Positions 36,467 to 45,663 of a DNA stretch of 64,000 nucleotides are shown here, in pieces; the first letter of the stretch is position 1, and each line of letters opens with the position of its first letter. Both the position numbers and the translations under genes were made by a program. Location: contig NZ_JBAKBF010000002.1 in NCBI RefSeq assembly GCF_036881715.1, positions 372,001-436,000 of the forward strand, given 5' to 3'. Source of the DNA: Pannonibacter anstelovis. GTDB lineage: Bacteria > Pseudomonadota > Alphaproteobacteria > Rhizobiales > Stappiaceae. The notes beneath the pieces were generated by a model. The model did no database searches and was not told the DNA's origin. It was given only the letters and a program-made list of their open reading frames with translations.

Positions 36467-37756
36467 ATGGACAGCATCAAGATCATCGGCGGCGCGCAGC
36501 TCAATGGCGTCATCCCGATTTCCGGCGCCAAGAACGCGGCCCTGCCGCTGATGATTGCCTCGCTCCTGACAGACGAGACGCTGACGCTCGAAAATGTGCC
36601 ACGCCTGCGCGATGTGGCGCAGCTGACGCATATCCTGTCGAACCACGGCGTGGACTATTCGGTCGATGGCAAGCGCACCGGCGTAGACGAGCTGCGCGGC
36701 CAGACGCTGCATCTGACGGCCCGCGCCATTGTGGACACGACTGCGCCTTACGAGCTTGTGTCGAAGATGCGCGCAAGCTTCTGGGTCGTTGGCCCGCTGG
36801 TGGCGCGCATGGGCGTTGCCCGTGTGTCGCTGCCGGGCGGCTGCGCCATCGGCACCCGGCCGGTGGATTTCTTCATCGATGGCCTGAAGCAGCTGGGCGC
36901 CGAGATAGAGATTGAAGCGGGCTATGTGGTGGTCAATGCGCGCAAGGGGCTGACCGGCGCGCATATCACCTTCCCGCGCGTCTCTGTGGGTGCCACCCAC
37001 ACGCTGATGATGGCGGCGACGCTGGCCAAGGGCGAGACCATTCTGGAGAACGCCGCGCGCGAGCCGGAAGTGGAAGACCTTGCCAACTGCCTGAAGGGCA
37101 TGGGCGCCAAGATCGAAGGCGCGGGCACGTCCACCATCCGCATCGAGGGCGTGCCGCGCCTCAAGGGTCACCGCCATGCGGTGATCGCTGACCGCATCGA
37201 GACCGGCACCTATGCCATGGCCGTTGCCATGACCGGCGGCGATGTGGTGCTGCAGGGCGCGAGGGCTGAGCTTCTGGACGAGGCGCTGAACGTGCTGCGC
37301 CAGACCGGGGCTGACATCACGCAGATGGAAGACGGCCTGCGCATCTACCGCAATGGCAACGGCATTGCACCGGTTGATGTCACCACCGAGCCGTTCCCTG
37401 GCTTCCCGACGGACCTTCAGGCCCAGTTCATGGCGCTGATGACCCGGGCGGGCGGCCAGAGCCGCATAACTGAAACCATCTTCGAAAACCGCTTCATGCA
37501 TGTGCAGGAGCTGGCCCGCCTGGGTGCCCGCATCCGCATTGACGGCAAGACGGCCATCGTGGACGGCGTGGACAGCCTGCGCGGCGCCCCGGTGATGGCA
37601 ACGGACCTGCGCGCTTCCGTGTCGCTGGTGATTGCCGGTCTCGTGGCCGAAGGCGAGACAAATGTGAGCCGCGTCTATCACCTTGACCGTGGCTTCGAGC
37701 GGCTGGAAGAAAAGCTTGGCCGCTGCGGCGCCATGATCGAGCGTATCTCGGCGTAA
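36467..37756 (+). CDS. murA: UDP-N-acetylglucosamine 1-carboxyvinyltransferase MurA
   Basis: A 429-residue cytosolic enzyme that adds enolpyruvate from PEP to UDP-GlcNAc, the first committed step of peptidoglycan synthesis. Lys22/Asn23 (SGAKNAALP) and the catalytic Cys126 (LPGGCAIGTRPVD) are present; a Cys at this position is the fosfomycin target in MurA enzymes. The start MDSIKIIGGAQLNG is the canonical one. It opens a conserved block of housekeeping genes. Confidence 0.97.
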   Translation: MDSIKIIGGAQLNGVIPISGAKNAALPLMIASLLTDETLTLENVPRLRDVAQLTHILSNHGVDYSVDGKRTGVDELRGQTLHLTARAIVDTTAPYELVSKMRASFWVVGPLVARMGVARVSLPGGCAIGTRPVDFFIDGLKQLGAEIEIEAGYVVVNARKGLTGAHITFPRVSVGATHTLMMAATLAKGETILENAAREPEVEDLANCLKGMGAKIEGAGTSTIRIEGVPRLKGHRHAVIADRIETGTYAMAVAMTGGDVVLQGARAELLDEALNVLRQTGADITQMEDGLRIYRNGNGIAPVDVTTEPFPGFPTDLQAQFMALMTRAGGQSRITETIFENRFMHVQELARLGARIRIDGKTAIVDGVDSLRGAPVMATDLRASVSLVIAGLVAEGETNVSRVYHLDRGFERLEEKLGRCGAMIERISA

Positions 37757-37887
37757 TTGCTGCGTGCGGCAGGCGTGGTGCACGGCCTGCCGCATTGTCA
37801 AACGGCCCCGGACACGCTAGGCAACGAATTGGAATGGCGGGAACTCTCCCGCCCTTTGCAACAAGCCTTCCGGAGACAGAGCCGCCC

Positions 37888-38328
37888 ATGGACCTGCTGA
37901 AACTTGCCGCCCTCGATGAGGAAGATCTGGCCGTGGTTTCCGCTCATGTGCAGGACGCGGTGCTGAGCGTTGGTGACATCCGCTACCTGCCGAAGGAGCG
38001 CAAGGTGATTGTCGCCATGAACCGCTTCGTCTGGGACAAGGCGGAAGACCGGCGCGCGCGCGCGCATGAAAGGCGCCGTTCGGCGCTGGCTTTTGCCCGG
38101 GTGACGGCAATGCGCGCTGCCCATATCCGGCAGGAGGCGAAGGGCGCAATCCTGTCGCTGCTGGCCATCCGCTTCGAACAGGGGGCGGAAGCCCCTTCCG
38201 GCACGGTGCGGCTGGAATTTGCCGGCGGCGGCACGCTGGCACTGGATGTGGAATGCATCGAGGCGCAGCTGACCGATCTTGGCGCCGCCTGGGCCACGCC
38301 CAATAAACCGCACCATCAACTCGACTGA
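37888..38328 (+). CDS. DUF2948 family protein
   Basis: A 146-residue soluble protein matching DUF2948 (start MDLLKLAALDEEDLAVVSAHVQDAVL, then MNRFVWD and AILSLLAIRFE). The family is found between murA and hisD in many alphaproteobacteria and has no known function. The coding sequence carries a run of alternating GC (38048-38060) that could promote slippage. ATG 37888 is 132 bp after murA. Confidence 0.85.
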   Translation: MDLLKLAALDEEDLAVVSAHVQDAVLSVGDIRYLPKERKVIVAMNRFVWDKAEDRRARAHERRRSALAFARVTAMRAAHIRQEAKGAILSLLAIRFEQGAEAPSGTVRLEFAGGGTLALDVECIEAQLTDLGAAWATPNKPHHQLD

Positions 38329-38426
38329 GACTTTCCGGCTGGCAGTCACAGATTTGCCAGCGACAAGCGGCGCGGAACCTTGCAAGGTGAGCCGGCGCCG
38401 CGAAAAGGCCTTGCAAGGAGACAGAC

Positions 38427-39731
38427 GTGGCAATCCGGCTTTCCACCGCAGATGCAGATTTCGAGACCCGCTTCAAGGACCTGCTGTCCGGCAAGCGCGA
38501 GGTGTCCGAGGATGTGGATCAGGTCGTCCGCACCATTCTGGACGATGTGCGCACACGCGGCGATGCAGCCGTGGTGGAGTATACGAACCGCTTCGACCGG
38601 GTGAGCGTCTCTTCCATCGCAGAGCTCAGGGTGACGGCTGAAGAGATCGAGGCCGCAACTGCGGCGGTCGAGCCGGCAACGCTTGACGCGCTGAAGCTGG
38701 CACGTGACCGTATTCACTCGCACCACGCCCGCCAGATGCCGAAGGATGACCGCTATACGGATGCGCTCGGCGTCGAGCTTGGCTCGCGCTGGACGGCGGT
38801 GGAGGCAGTCGGCCTCTATGTGCCCGGCGGCCTTGCCAGCTATCCCAGCTCCGTTCTCATGAATGCGGTGCCCGCGCTTGTCGCCGGGGTGGAGCGCATC
38901 GCCATGGTGGTGCCCGCGCCGGACGGTGTGCTGAATCCTCTGGTGCTGGCGGCAGCCAAGGTGGCCGGGATCACGGAAATCTACCGCATTGGCGGTGCGC
39001 AGGCTGTGGCCGCTCTTGCCTATGGTACGGAAAGCATCGCGCCGGTGAGCAAGATCGTCGGCCCCGGCAATGCCTTTGTGGCCGCAGCCAAGCGCCGGGT
39101 TTTCGGCACGGTGGGCATCGACATGATCGCAGGCCCTTCCGAAGTGCTGGTGGTGGCCGATGCGGACAACAATCCCGACTGGCTGGCAGCAGACCTGCTG
39201 GCGCAGGCCGAGCATGATCCGGTGGCCCAGTCGATCCTGATCACTGATGACGCAGCACTGGCCGCTGCCGTGGAAGCGGCAGTGGAGCGCCAGTTGAAGA
39301 CGCTGCCGCGTGCGGAAGTCGCCTCGGCCAGCTGGCGCGATTTCGGTGCCGTCGTCATGGTGAAGGATCTGGACGAAGCCATTCCGCTGATCAACCGGCT
39401 GGCGCCGGAGCATCTGGAGCTGGCGGTGGAAGATCCTGAGGCGCTGCTGGGCCGCGTGCGCAATGCGGGCGCCGTATTCCTGGGCCGCCACACGCCGGAA
39501 GCCATTGGCGATTATGTGGGCGGTTCCAACCATGTTCTGCCGACCGCCCGTTCGGCGCGTTTCTCGTCCGGCCTGTCTGTGCTTGACTTTGTCAAGCGGA
39601 CGTCGATCCTTAAGTGTGATGCGCAGAGCCTTCGGGCTCTCGGGCCTGCGGCAATCGCCCTGGGCGAGGCAGAAGGCCTCAGCGCGCATGCAAGGTCCGT
39701 TTCCATCCGGCTCAACCTCGGAGCCGCATAG
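38427..39731 (+). CDS. hisD: Histidinol dehydrogenase HisD
   Basis: A 434-residue zinc enzyme that oxidises L-histidinol to L-histidine with NAD in two steps. Zinc ligands Q260 and H263 in LLAQAEHD, and the catalytic APEHLEL region, are intact; the NAD segment GPGNAFVAAAKR is also typical. The GTG start at 38427 has an AAGGAG site. It lies in the murA-infA block rather than with other his genes, a usual alphaproteobacterial layout. Confidence 0.96.
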   Translation: MAIRLSTADADFETRFKDLLSGKREVSEDVDQVVRTILDDVRTRGDAAVVEYTNRFDRVSVSSIAELRVTAEEIEAATAAVEPATLDALKLARDRIHSHHARQMPKDDRYTDALGVELGSRWTAVEAVGLYVPGGLASYPSSVLMNAVPALVAGVERIAMVVPAPDGVLNPLVLAAAKVAGITEIYRIGGAQAVAALAYGTESIAPVSKIVGPGNAFVAAAKRRVFGTVGIDMIAGPSEVLVVADADNNPDWLAADLLAQAEHDPVAQSILITDDAALAAAVEAAVERQLKTLPRAEVASASWRDFGAVVMVKDLDEAIPLINRLAPEHLELAVEDPEALLGRVRNAGAVFLGRHTPEAIGDYVGGSNHVLPTARSARFSSGLSVLDFVKRTSILKCDAQSLRALGPAAIALGEAEGLSAHARSVSIRLNLGAA

Positions 39732-39790
39732 GCAGGCGGCTGGGAGGAGGGCAGCATATTGAGGGCTCTGACGGGGAAGGTGCGAGCCGT

Positions 39791-40315
39791 ATGACCTTGA
39801 TGGAAAGCAGTGCGTCCTCCGGCGCTGGAGAGGGTTCGGGCGAAGACGTCTCCGGCCGCCTTATCGATGTCATTCTCGATGAGGCGTCCATTGCCCGTGC
39901 AGGCCCGGATGTCGAACACGACCGGGCCGTCGCCATCTATGATCTGATCGAGGAAAACAGCTTCTGCCCTTGTGGAGTGAGTGGCGGCCGTTTTGTGCTG
40001 CGCCTGTCTGTCGTGGAAAAGAAGCTGGTGTTCCAGATCAGCAGCGAGGCAGGGGAGGAGCTCACCACTCACGTCCTGTCGCTGACGCCGCTGCGCCGGG
40101 TGGTGAAGGACTACGATCTCATTTGCGAGAGCTATTATCAGGCAATCCGCCATGCGACACCCAGCCAGATCGAGGCGATCGACATGGGCCGGCGCGGTGT
40201 GCACAATGAGGGGGCAATGGTTCTGAAAGAGCGTCTGGAGGGTAAGGTGGATATTGATCAGCCCACCGCCCGCCGCCTCTTCACCCTTGTCTATGCCTTG
40301 CACTGGAAAGGCTGA
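39791..40315 (+). CDS. UPF0262 family protein
   Basis: A 174-residue soluble protein matching UPF0262 (segments RLIDVILDEASIAR, HDRAVAIYDLIEENSF, RRVVKDYDLICESYYQAIR, MGRRGVHNEGA). Function is unknown; the family occurs between hisD and a phosphatase gene in alphaproteobacteria. ATG 39791 is used, though an internal ATG 9 bp later is possible. The phosphatase gene starts 5 bp after its stop. Confidence 0.87.
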   Translation: MTLMESSASSGAGEGSGEDVSGRLIDVILDEASIARAGPDVEHDRAVAIYDLIEENSFCPCGVSGGRFVLRLSVVEKKLVFQISSEAGEELTTHVLSLTPLRRVVKDYDLICESYYQAIRHATPSQIEAIDMGRRGVHNEGAMVLKERLEGKVDIDQPTARRLFTLVYALHWKG

Positions 40316-40320
40316 GTATC

Positions 40321-40773
40321 ATGACCGGGCCGGGCTCCCGTCCGACTGCGGTCCTGTTTGCCTGCAGCATGAACGCTGTGCGTTCTCCCATGGCTGCAAC
40401 GATTGCCCGCAGCCTGTTTCCGGGGCAGGTCTATGTGCGTTCGGCAGGCGCGCGCAAGGGTGAGCGCGATCCTTTTGTGGATGCGGTGATGGCCGAAATC
40501 GGCATGGATGCCAGCACCCATCAGCCCAAGACGCTGGAGGATCTGGATGAGTCCGGCTTCGATCTTGTGATCACCCTGTCCCCTGAGGCCCACCACAAGG
40601 TTCTTGATCTCACCCGTGCCGATGCGGTGGACGTGGAATACTGGCCGACCATGGATCCAACCATCGTTTCCGGCAGCCGAGACCAGATTCTGGATGCTTA
40701 CCGGGCGGTGCGTGATCAGTTGATGATGAAAATCAAGAAACGGCTGGGCTGGACGCCGCCACCCAGCGGGTGA
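40321..40773 (+). CDS. Low-molecular-weight protein tyrosine phosphatase family protein
   Basis: A 150-residue protein with the phosphate loop C15-SMNAV-R21-S22 (Cys-x5-Arg-Ser) and a Trp-Pro-Thr-Met-Asp-Pro-Thr region that supplies the general-acid Asp. It could dephosphorylate tyrosine or act as an arsenate reductase-like enzyme; sequence alone does not decide. No ars genes are nearby. It is part of the hisD-infA block. Confidence 0.85.
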   Translation: MTGPGSRPTAVLFACSMNAVRSPMAATIARSLFPGQVYVRSAGARKGERDPFVDAVMAEIGMDASTHQPKTLEDLDESGFDLVITLSPEAHHKVLDLTRADAVDVEYWPTMDPTIVSGSRDQILDAYRAVRDQLMMKIKKRLGWTPPPSG

Positions 40774-40961
40774 TACAGAGAAGCGAATGAGTTGGGAAAC
40801 TGCTGCGAAGCGGCCCTTTTCCGCCCTCACGCCTGAACCGGCAAGTCCGCATGACGGCCCGCCCGATGGAAAATCACCGGCGCGGAGATTGCCCTGTTCA
40901 CTTTTTTGCTTTGATCCTATAGGTTCCGCGCACCTCAGGATCGGTTTAACCGGGATACCAT

Positions 40962-41180
40962 ATGGCTAAGGAAGAAGTTCTGGAGTTTCCGGGCGTCGTC
41001 ACGGAACTGCTGCCCAACGCGACGTTCCGCGTGCGTCTTGAAAATGACCATGAAATCATCGCTCACACTGCAGGGCGCATGCGCAAGAACCGCATCCGTG
41101 TTCTGGCAGGCGACCGGGTTCTCGTCGAGATGACCCCGTATGACCTGACCAAGGGCCGCATCACCTACCGCTTCAAGTAA
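40962..41180 (+). CDS. infA: Translation initiation factor IF-1
   Basis: A 72-residue S1-like OB-fold protein with canonical sequence (EEVLEFPGVVTELLPNATFRV, AHTAGRMRKNRIRVLAGDRVLVEMTPYDLTKGRI). It binds the ribosomal A site during initiation. The 188 bp upstream probably hold its own promoter. ATG 40962. Confidence 0.98.
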   Translation: MAKEEVLEFPGVVTELLPNATFRVRLENDHEIIAHTAGRMRKNRIRVLAGDRVLVEMTPYDLTKGRITYRFK

Positions 41181-41209
41181 GCCGCAGTCCGGCCGGGAGC
41201 GTGACACCC

Positions 41210-41851
41210 ATGAGCGATACTGCAAACGTTCCCTTCGTTCTGGCCTCCGCCTCGCCGCGCCGTCTGGCTCTGCTGCAGCAGGCTGGAATCGAACCGCAGC
41301 ATCTCATTCCGGCAGATCTGGACGAAACGCCTCTGCGCGGCGAAACACCGCGTGCGCTCGCCGTGCGCCTGGCGAAGGCCAAGGCCCGCCACGTGCGCGA
41401 GCAGCTGGTGGAAGATGCCGTTCTGTCTAAAGCCGTCATACTTGCGGCTGACACAGTGGTTTGCGCCGGGCGGCGTATACTGCCAAAGGCAGAGACGGTG
41501 GAACAGGCAGAGGCCTGCCTAGGTCTTCTCTCCGGCCGTGGCCACCGGGTGCTGACCGGCCTTGCGGTGATTTCGCCATCTGGTTCCGTGCGGACGAAGA
41601 TCGTGGAGACCCGCGTGCGCTTCAAGAAGCTGTCGCGCCGGGAGGGTGATGATTACCTGGCCTCGGGCGAATGGCGCGGCAAGGCGGGTGGCTACGCCAT
41701 TCAGGGCCTTGCGGGCACCTTTGTGGTCAAGCTGACCGGCTCCTATCCCAATGTGGTGGGGCTGCCGCTCTATGAAACAGTCAACATGCTGGCCTCGGCA
41801 GGGCTTGACGTCCGCGCCCTGTGGCGCGACCCGCTGAAGCTGCCTGCATGA
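41210..41851 (+). CDS. maf: Maf nucleotide pyrophosphatase
   Basis: A 213-residue Maf/Ham1-like protein. SASPRRLALLQQ near the N-terminus, the acidic ADTVV segment, and GGYAIQGLAGTFV are the family motifs. Maf proteins hydrolyse dTTP, UTP or modified nucleotides and have been tied to septum control. ATG 41210 is better than the GTG at 41201, which abuts the GGGAG site. It lies between infA and yacG. Confidence 0.92.
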   Translation: MSDTANVPFVLASASPRRLALLQQAGIEPQHLIPADLDETPLRGETPRALAVRLAKAKARHVREQLVEDAVLSKAVILAADTVVCAGRRILPKAETVEQAEACLGLLSGRGHRVLTGLAVISPSGSVRTKIVETRVRFKKLSRREGDDYLASGEWRGKAGGYAIQGLAGTFVVKLTGSYPNVVGLPLYETVNMLASAGLDVRALWRDPLKLPA

Positions 41852-41861
41852 GGATGCTCCA

Positions 41862-42068
41862 ATGACCGCAGCATCCGGCGATGCAGGGGAACAAGGCCGC
41901 CGCATGCGGCCATGCCCCATCTGCTCCAAACTCTCCACCCAGGCCGACTATCCCTTCTGCAGCGACCGCTGCGCCAAGATAGATCTGCATCGCTGGATGG
42001 TGGAAGGCTACAGCATCCCGGCCGTTGAGACCGATGACGATGAGACTGAAGACGGTGAGACCCGCTGA
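41862..42068 (+). CDS. yacG: DNA gyrase inhibitor YacG
   Basis: A 68-residue zinc protein with Cys-Pro-Ile-Cys and Cys-Ser-Asp-Arg-Cys ligands, then the typical RCAKIDLHRWMVEGYSIP and an acidic tail. YacG binds GyrB and blocks gyrase activity in E. coli. It starts 10 bp after maf and ends the conserved block. Confidence 0.92.
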   Translation: MTAASGDAGEQGRRMRPCPICSKLSTQADYPFCSDRCAKIDLHRWMVEGYSIPAVETDDDETEDGETR

Positions 42069-42146
42069 TTTCTGCCGTCGCGGTCTGCTTCGTGAAACCC
42101 TGGCTCAGCTTGCTGAAAAAATCAGCTTGTCCTGAAAAATTTTCCG

Positions 42147-42217
42147 CTGTCATAATCAGGCCTGCCTGTCACAAACGCTGTCACACTTCAGCGTAGGGCG
42201 GGAGGCTGGCCTGTCAT
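42147..42217 (+). promoter_or_regulatory. Cluster of four CTGTCAY half-sites upstream of the 5'-nucleotidase gene
   Basis: CTGTCAT at 42147, CTGTCAC at 42166, CTGTCAC at 42178 and CTGTCAT at 42211, all on the plus strand. The last two are 33 bp apart (three 11-bp turns); the other spacings are 19 and 12. These are Pho-box half-sites, but no pair has the exact 4-bp gap, so PhoB control is only suggested. Confidence 0.45.
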
Positions 42218-42314
42218 GTTGCACGCTGCTGCGAAAAAACTGTCGCAGAGCTGTGCTAGTGCGGCTGTGTAGAAAAGCGGAGGCCTGAACCGGCCTCCAT
42301 CAGGCGAGGCGAAC

Positions 42315-43928
42315 ATGAAAAAGATGCTTCTTGGCGCAACCGCGCTTTTTGCCATTGCGGCAATGGGCGGCGTGGCGCTGGCCGATTATTCGGTGACCAT
42401 CCTTCACACCAACGACCTGCATAGCCGTATCGAGCAAATCAACAAGTTTGATTCGACCTGCAGCGCCGACGAAGATGCCAAGGGCGCGTGCTTTGGCGGT
42501 GTGGCTCGCATCAAGACCAAGGTCGGCGAGCGCCGCGAGGCGCTGACCGGCGCCGGCAAGAACGTGATCGTGCTGGATGCCGGTGACCAGTTCCAAGGCT
42601 CCCTCTTCTACACCACATACAAGGGCAAGGCGGCCGCCGAGTTCATGAACATGATCGGCTATGATGTGATGGCCGTCGGCAACCATGAGTTCGATGACGG
42701 CCCTCAGGGCCTCGCCGACTTCCTTACCGAAGTCAAGTTCCCGGTCATTTCCGGTAACACCGATGTTTCCAACGAGCCGCTGCTGAAGGACAAGGTTCCT
42801 GGATCCGTGGTCCTGGAAGTGGGCGGACAGAAGATCGGCATCGTTTCCGTGCTGGCCGAGGACACCAAGGAAACGGCTTCCCCTGGTCCTGGTGTCACGT
42901 TCGTGAAGGCCGAGGATTACCTCAAGGGTGCTGTCAGTGAACTGGAGGCACAGGGCGTCAACAAGATCATCGCTCTGACCCACGTAGGCTATGAGCGCGA
43001 CAAGGCGATCGCCGGCGCCGTGTCAGGCATTGACGCCATTGTCGGCGGTCATTCTCATACGCTGCTGGCCAACAATAACGACAAGGCGTCCGGTCCTTAC
43101 CCGACCGTTGTGGCCAACCCGGATGGCAAGGACGTGCCGGTTGTCACGGCCTATGCCTACAGCAAGTATCTGGGTGAGATCGAGCTGACCTTCAACGATA
43201 ATGGTGATCTGATCTCTGCAAAGGGCGACCCGATCCTGCTGGATGCGTCTGTCACCCCGGACGAGACCGTCGCTGCCCGCGTTGCTGAACTGGCGAAGCC
43301 GCTCGAAGAGCTGAAGGCAAAGGTCATCGGTTCCAGCACCGCAGCGATTGATGGCTCGCGCGACACCTGCCGTGTGTCCGAATGCCAGATGGGTAATCTC
43401 GTCGCCGAAGCCATGCTTGACCGCGTGAAGGAGCAGGGCGTCGAGATCGTCATCCAGAACGGCGGCGGCCTGCGTGCCTCCATCGATCCGGGCGAGATCA
43501 CCATGGGCGAGGTTCTGACGGTTCTGCCGTTCCAGAACTCCCTGGCGACCTTCCAGCTCAAGGGCTCCGACGTGGTGGCTGCGCTTGAGAATGGAGTGTC
43601 CAAGGTGGAAGAAGGCGCTGGCCGTTTCCCGCAGGTCGCAGGGCTCCGTTACGAGTGGTCCAAGTCCAAGCCGGCTGGCGAGCGTATCCTCAAGGTTGAG
43701 GTGAAGAGCGGCGACAGCTGGGCTCCGATCGAGCCCGGGAAGGTGTATGGCGTTGCCACCAACAACTACATGCGCGGCGGCGGTGATGGCTATGCGGTCT
43801 TCGCCAAGGCTGGCATGAATGCCTATGACTTCGGTCCGGGCCTTGAAGAAGTGCTGGCGGAATACATTGCGAAGAACGGTGGTGCCTATACCCCGTTCAC
43901 GGACGGCCGCATCACGGAAGTGCAGTGA
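42315..43928 (+). CDS. Periplasmic 5'-nucleotidase / UshA-family phosphohydrolase
   Basis: A 537-residue exported enzyme. After a Sec signal (MKKMLLGATALFAIAAMGGVALA) the metallophosphatase domain shows LHTNDLHSRI, DAGDQFQGS, VGNHEFDDG, THVGYERD and GGHSHT, which hold the two-metal site. The C-terminal 5'-nucleotidase domain has QNGGGLRASI and TNNYMRGGGDGYAVF. It would release phosphate and nucleosides from nucleotides in the periplasm. Pho-box half-sites lie upstream and a strong terminator follows. Confidence 0.93.
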   Translation: MKKMLLGATALFAIAAMGGVALADYSVTILHTNDLHSRIEQINKFDSTCSADEDAKGACFGGVARIKTKVGERREALTGAGKNVIVLDAGDQFQGSLFYTTYKGKAAAEFMNMIGYDVMAVGNHEFDDGPQGLADFLTEVKFPVISGNTDVSNEPLLKDKVPGSVVLEVGGQKIGIVSVLAEDTKETASPGPGVTFVKAEDYLKGAVSELEAQGVNKIIALTHVGYERDKAIAGAVSGIDAIVGGHSHTLLANNNDKASGPYPTVVANPDGKDVPVVTAYAYSKYLGEIELTFNDNGDLISAKGDPILLDASVTPDETVAARVAELAKPLEELKAKVIGSSTAAIDGSRDTCRVSECQMGNLVAEAMLDRVKEQGVEIVIQNGGGLRASIDPGEITMGEVLTVLPFQNSLATFQLKGSDVVAALENGVSKVEEGAGRFPQVAGLRYEWSKSKPAGERILKVEVKSGDSWAPIEPGKVYGVATNNYMRGGGDGYAVFAKAGMNAYDFGPGLEEVLAEYIAKNGGAYTPFTDGRITEVQ

Positions 43929-44037
43929 AGGCCGGAATCTCCGGGCATATCCCGCAGTTCTTGACGTTGGGGCACTGCCCCGCGTGATGGCTGGGGCCGG
44001 TTCCGGTGATTCACCCTGAAAAAGCCACAGGCTCAAG

Positions 44038-44077
44038 AATGGCGCGAGATTTTGCTTCTCGCGCCATTTCTCTTTTT
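44038..44077 (+). terminator. Terminator of the 5'-nucleotidase gene
   Basis: A 12-bp perfect stem (AATGGCGCGAGA and complement), 7-base loop, then TCTCTTTTT. Confidence 0.88.
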
Positions 44078-44230
44078 GTGCCAGTCGCTTGGGAACAGGT
44101 TCGTCAGGTGTAGCCGTCGATCAACACACGGCGAGATAAGGGGACCGGGCTGGATTGCAGGTTTGCTCCGGCCGGACTCTCATGTATCTCTGCAGGCGCA
44201 GGGTGATCTTAAAATCTGGTAAAGCGTAGG

Positions 44231-45652
44231 ATGCCGGGAAACGTGACAAGTATCGGGGCAAATTCGCCGCGGGTGCGGGCAGGCCGCGCGGTTACCCGCA
44301 GCAGCAGGGTACACAGGTTTTGCGCCACTGTTGCGCTTGGACTGGTGTTTGGCGCGGCGTTTTTCGACGGCGCAGCTCAGGCGCAGCAGTTTCCAGCGGC
44401 AAACCTGAAAGCGCGCCAGCAGCAGCTTCTTCAGGCTACGCTGGCAGAGCCGCAGAATCTGGATATTGCCTTTGAATACGCGATGGTCTCGGCACAGACC
44501 GGCGACCACGAGGCTGCTATCGGCACGCTGGAGCGCATGCTCGTCTATGCGCCGGGCCTTCCGCGTGTGCAGCTGGAGCTGGGCGTGCTCTACATGCGCC
44601 TCGGCGCCAAGGACATGGCGCGCAACTACTTTGAAAGCGCGATCTCCGGCCCCAATGTGCCGCCGGAAGTGACGCAGCGCGTGAATTACTTCCTTGCAGC
44701 GATTGAGGAGCAGGAAGCTCCGGCCAAGGTCAGTGGCCTGATCACCGCCGGAGTGCGCGGACAGAGCAATGCAAACGCAGCGCCTGAGAACCGCATCGTC
44801 AACCTCAACGGGACCGCCTTCACACTTGATGATGCGGGAACGGGCAAGGCGGACGTGAATGCGTTCCTGTCCGCAAACGTGCGCTTTTCCTACGATCTTG
44901 CCAGTCAGGGTGACCGGCTTGAGGCCGACCTGATTTTCTATGGGGCACGCTACGGTGACATCAGCCGTCTTGATACGGAGATGGCAGAGATCACCTTCGG
45001 ACCGTCGTTCAACCTCGCGCGCTTCGGCCTGGATGACGCAAGGCTCGGGATCTACGGCATCGCCAATGGCATCCGCCTGGATGGGGCGAATTACAGCGGC
45101 GGTTTCGGGGCTGGCGCGCGGGTTGCCGTGAACCTGAGTGAGCGTGCAGGCGTTCAGTCCCGCATTGAGGTGCGCCACAACTGGTTCAACGATACGGCGA
45201 AGCAACCCAACCTCTCCGACAGGGCAGGCTATGCAGTGCGGTTGGCGTCCAGCTATCAGTACCGGCTGACGGAAACCTTCACGGCCAGGATAACGCTGCT
45301 TGGCGATGTGGTGACGGCGAACAAGGCCTACAAATCCAATAAAACTGGAGGCTTTGCCGTTGGCGGCACGTACCGCTTTGCCTCGCCTTTCAAGCTGTCA
45401 GCCTTGCCCTGGTCCGTGGATGTGGAGGGAGGCTATCTGCACCGTGGTTACAATGAGCCGGACAGCCTGATCAATCGCAACAAGGCCCAGCGGGACAACG
45501 AGGGCTGGCTGCGCACGTCGCTTTTGATGCCGTTGGGTGAAGGCAAGATGGCTCTCGGGCTTACGGGCGAGCTGCGCCGCCAGCAATCCAATTATGACCT
45601 GAATGATTACACCAATGCATCGGGCATGTTGTCAGTCATGCGCCGGTTTTGA
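44231..45652 (+). CDS. Slam-like outer-membrane protein (TPR plus beta-barrel)
   Basis: A 473-residue exported protein. A long N-region leads to a Sec signal ending AQAQ (about residue 51). Residues about 60-160 are tetratricopeptide-like helices (NLDIAFEYAMVSAQTGDHEAAIGTLERML, VQLELGVLYMRLGAKDMARNYFE). Residues about 165-473 alternate as beta strands and end in RRF, a typical outer-membrane barrel end, with NYDLNDYTNASGMLSVM before it. This is the layout of Slam (DUF560) exporters, which pass surface proteins through the outer membrane. The next gene, 11 bp on, looks like its cargo. The family call rests on layout and needs a profile search. Confidence 0.65.
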   Translation: MPGNVTSIGANSPRVRAGRAVTRSSRVHRFCATVALGLVFGAAFFDGAAQAQQFPAANLKARQQQLLQATLAEPQNLDIAFEYAMVSAQTGDHEAAIGTLERMLVYAPGLPRVQLELGVLYMRLGAKDMARNYFESAISGPNVPPEVTQRVNYFLAAIEEQEAPAKVSGLITAGVRGQSNANAAPENRIVNLNGTAFTLDDAGTGKADVNAFLSANVRFSYDLASQGDRLEADLIFYGARYGDISRLDTEMAEITFGPSFNLARFGLDDARLGIYGIANGIRLDGANYSGGFGAGARVAVNLSERAGVQSRIEVRHNWFNDTAKQPNLSDRAGYAVRLASSYQYRLTETFTARITLLGDVVTANKAYKSNKTGGFAVGGTYRFASPFKLSALPWSVDVEGGYLHRGYNEPDSLINRNKAQRDNEGWLRTSLLMPLGEGKMALGLTGELRRQQSNYDLNDYTNASGMLSVMRRF

Positions 45653-45663
45653 GGTTTGAAGCC

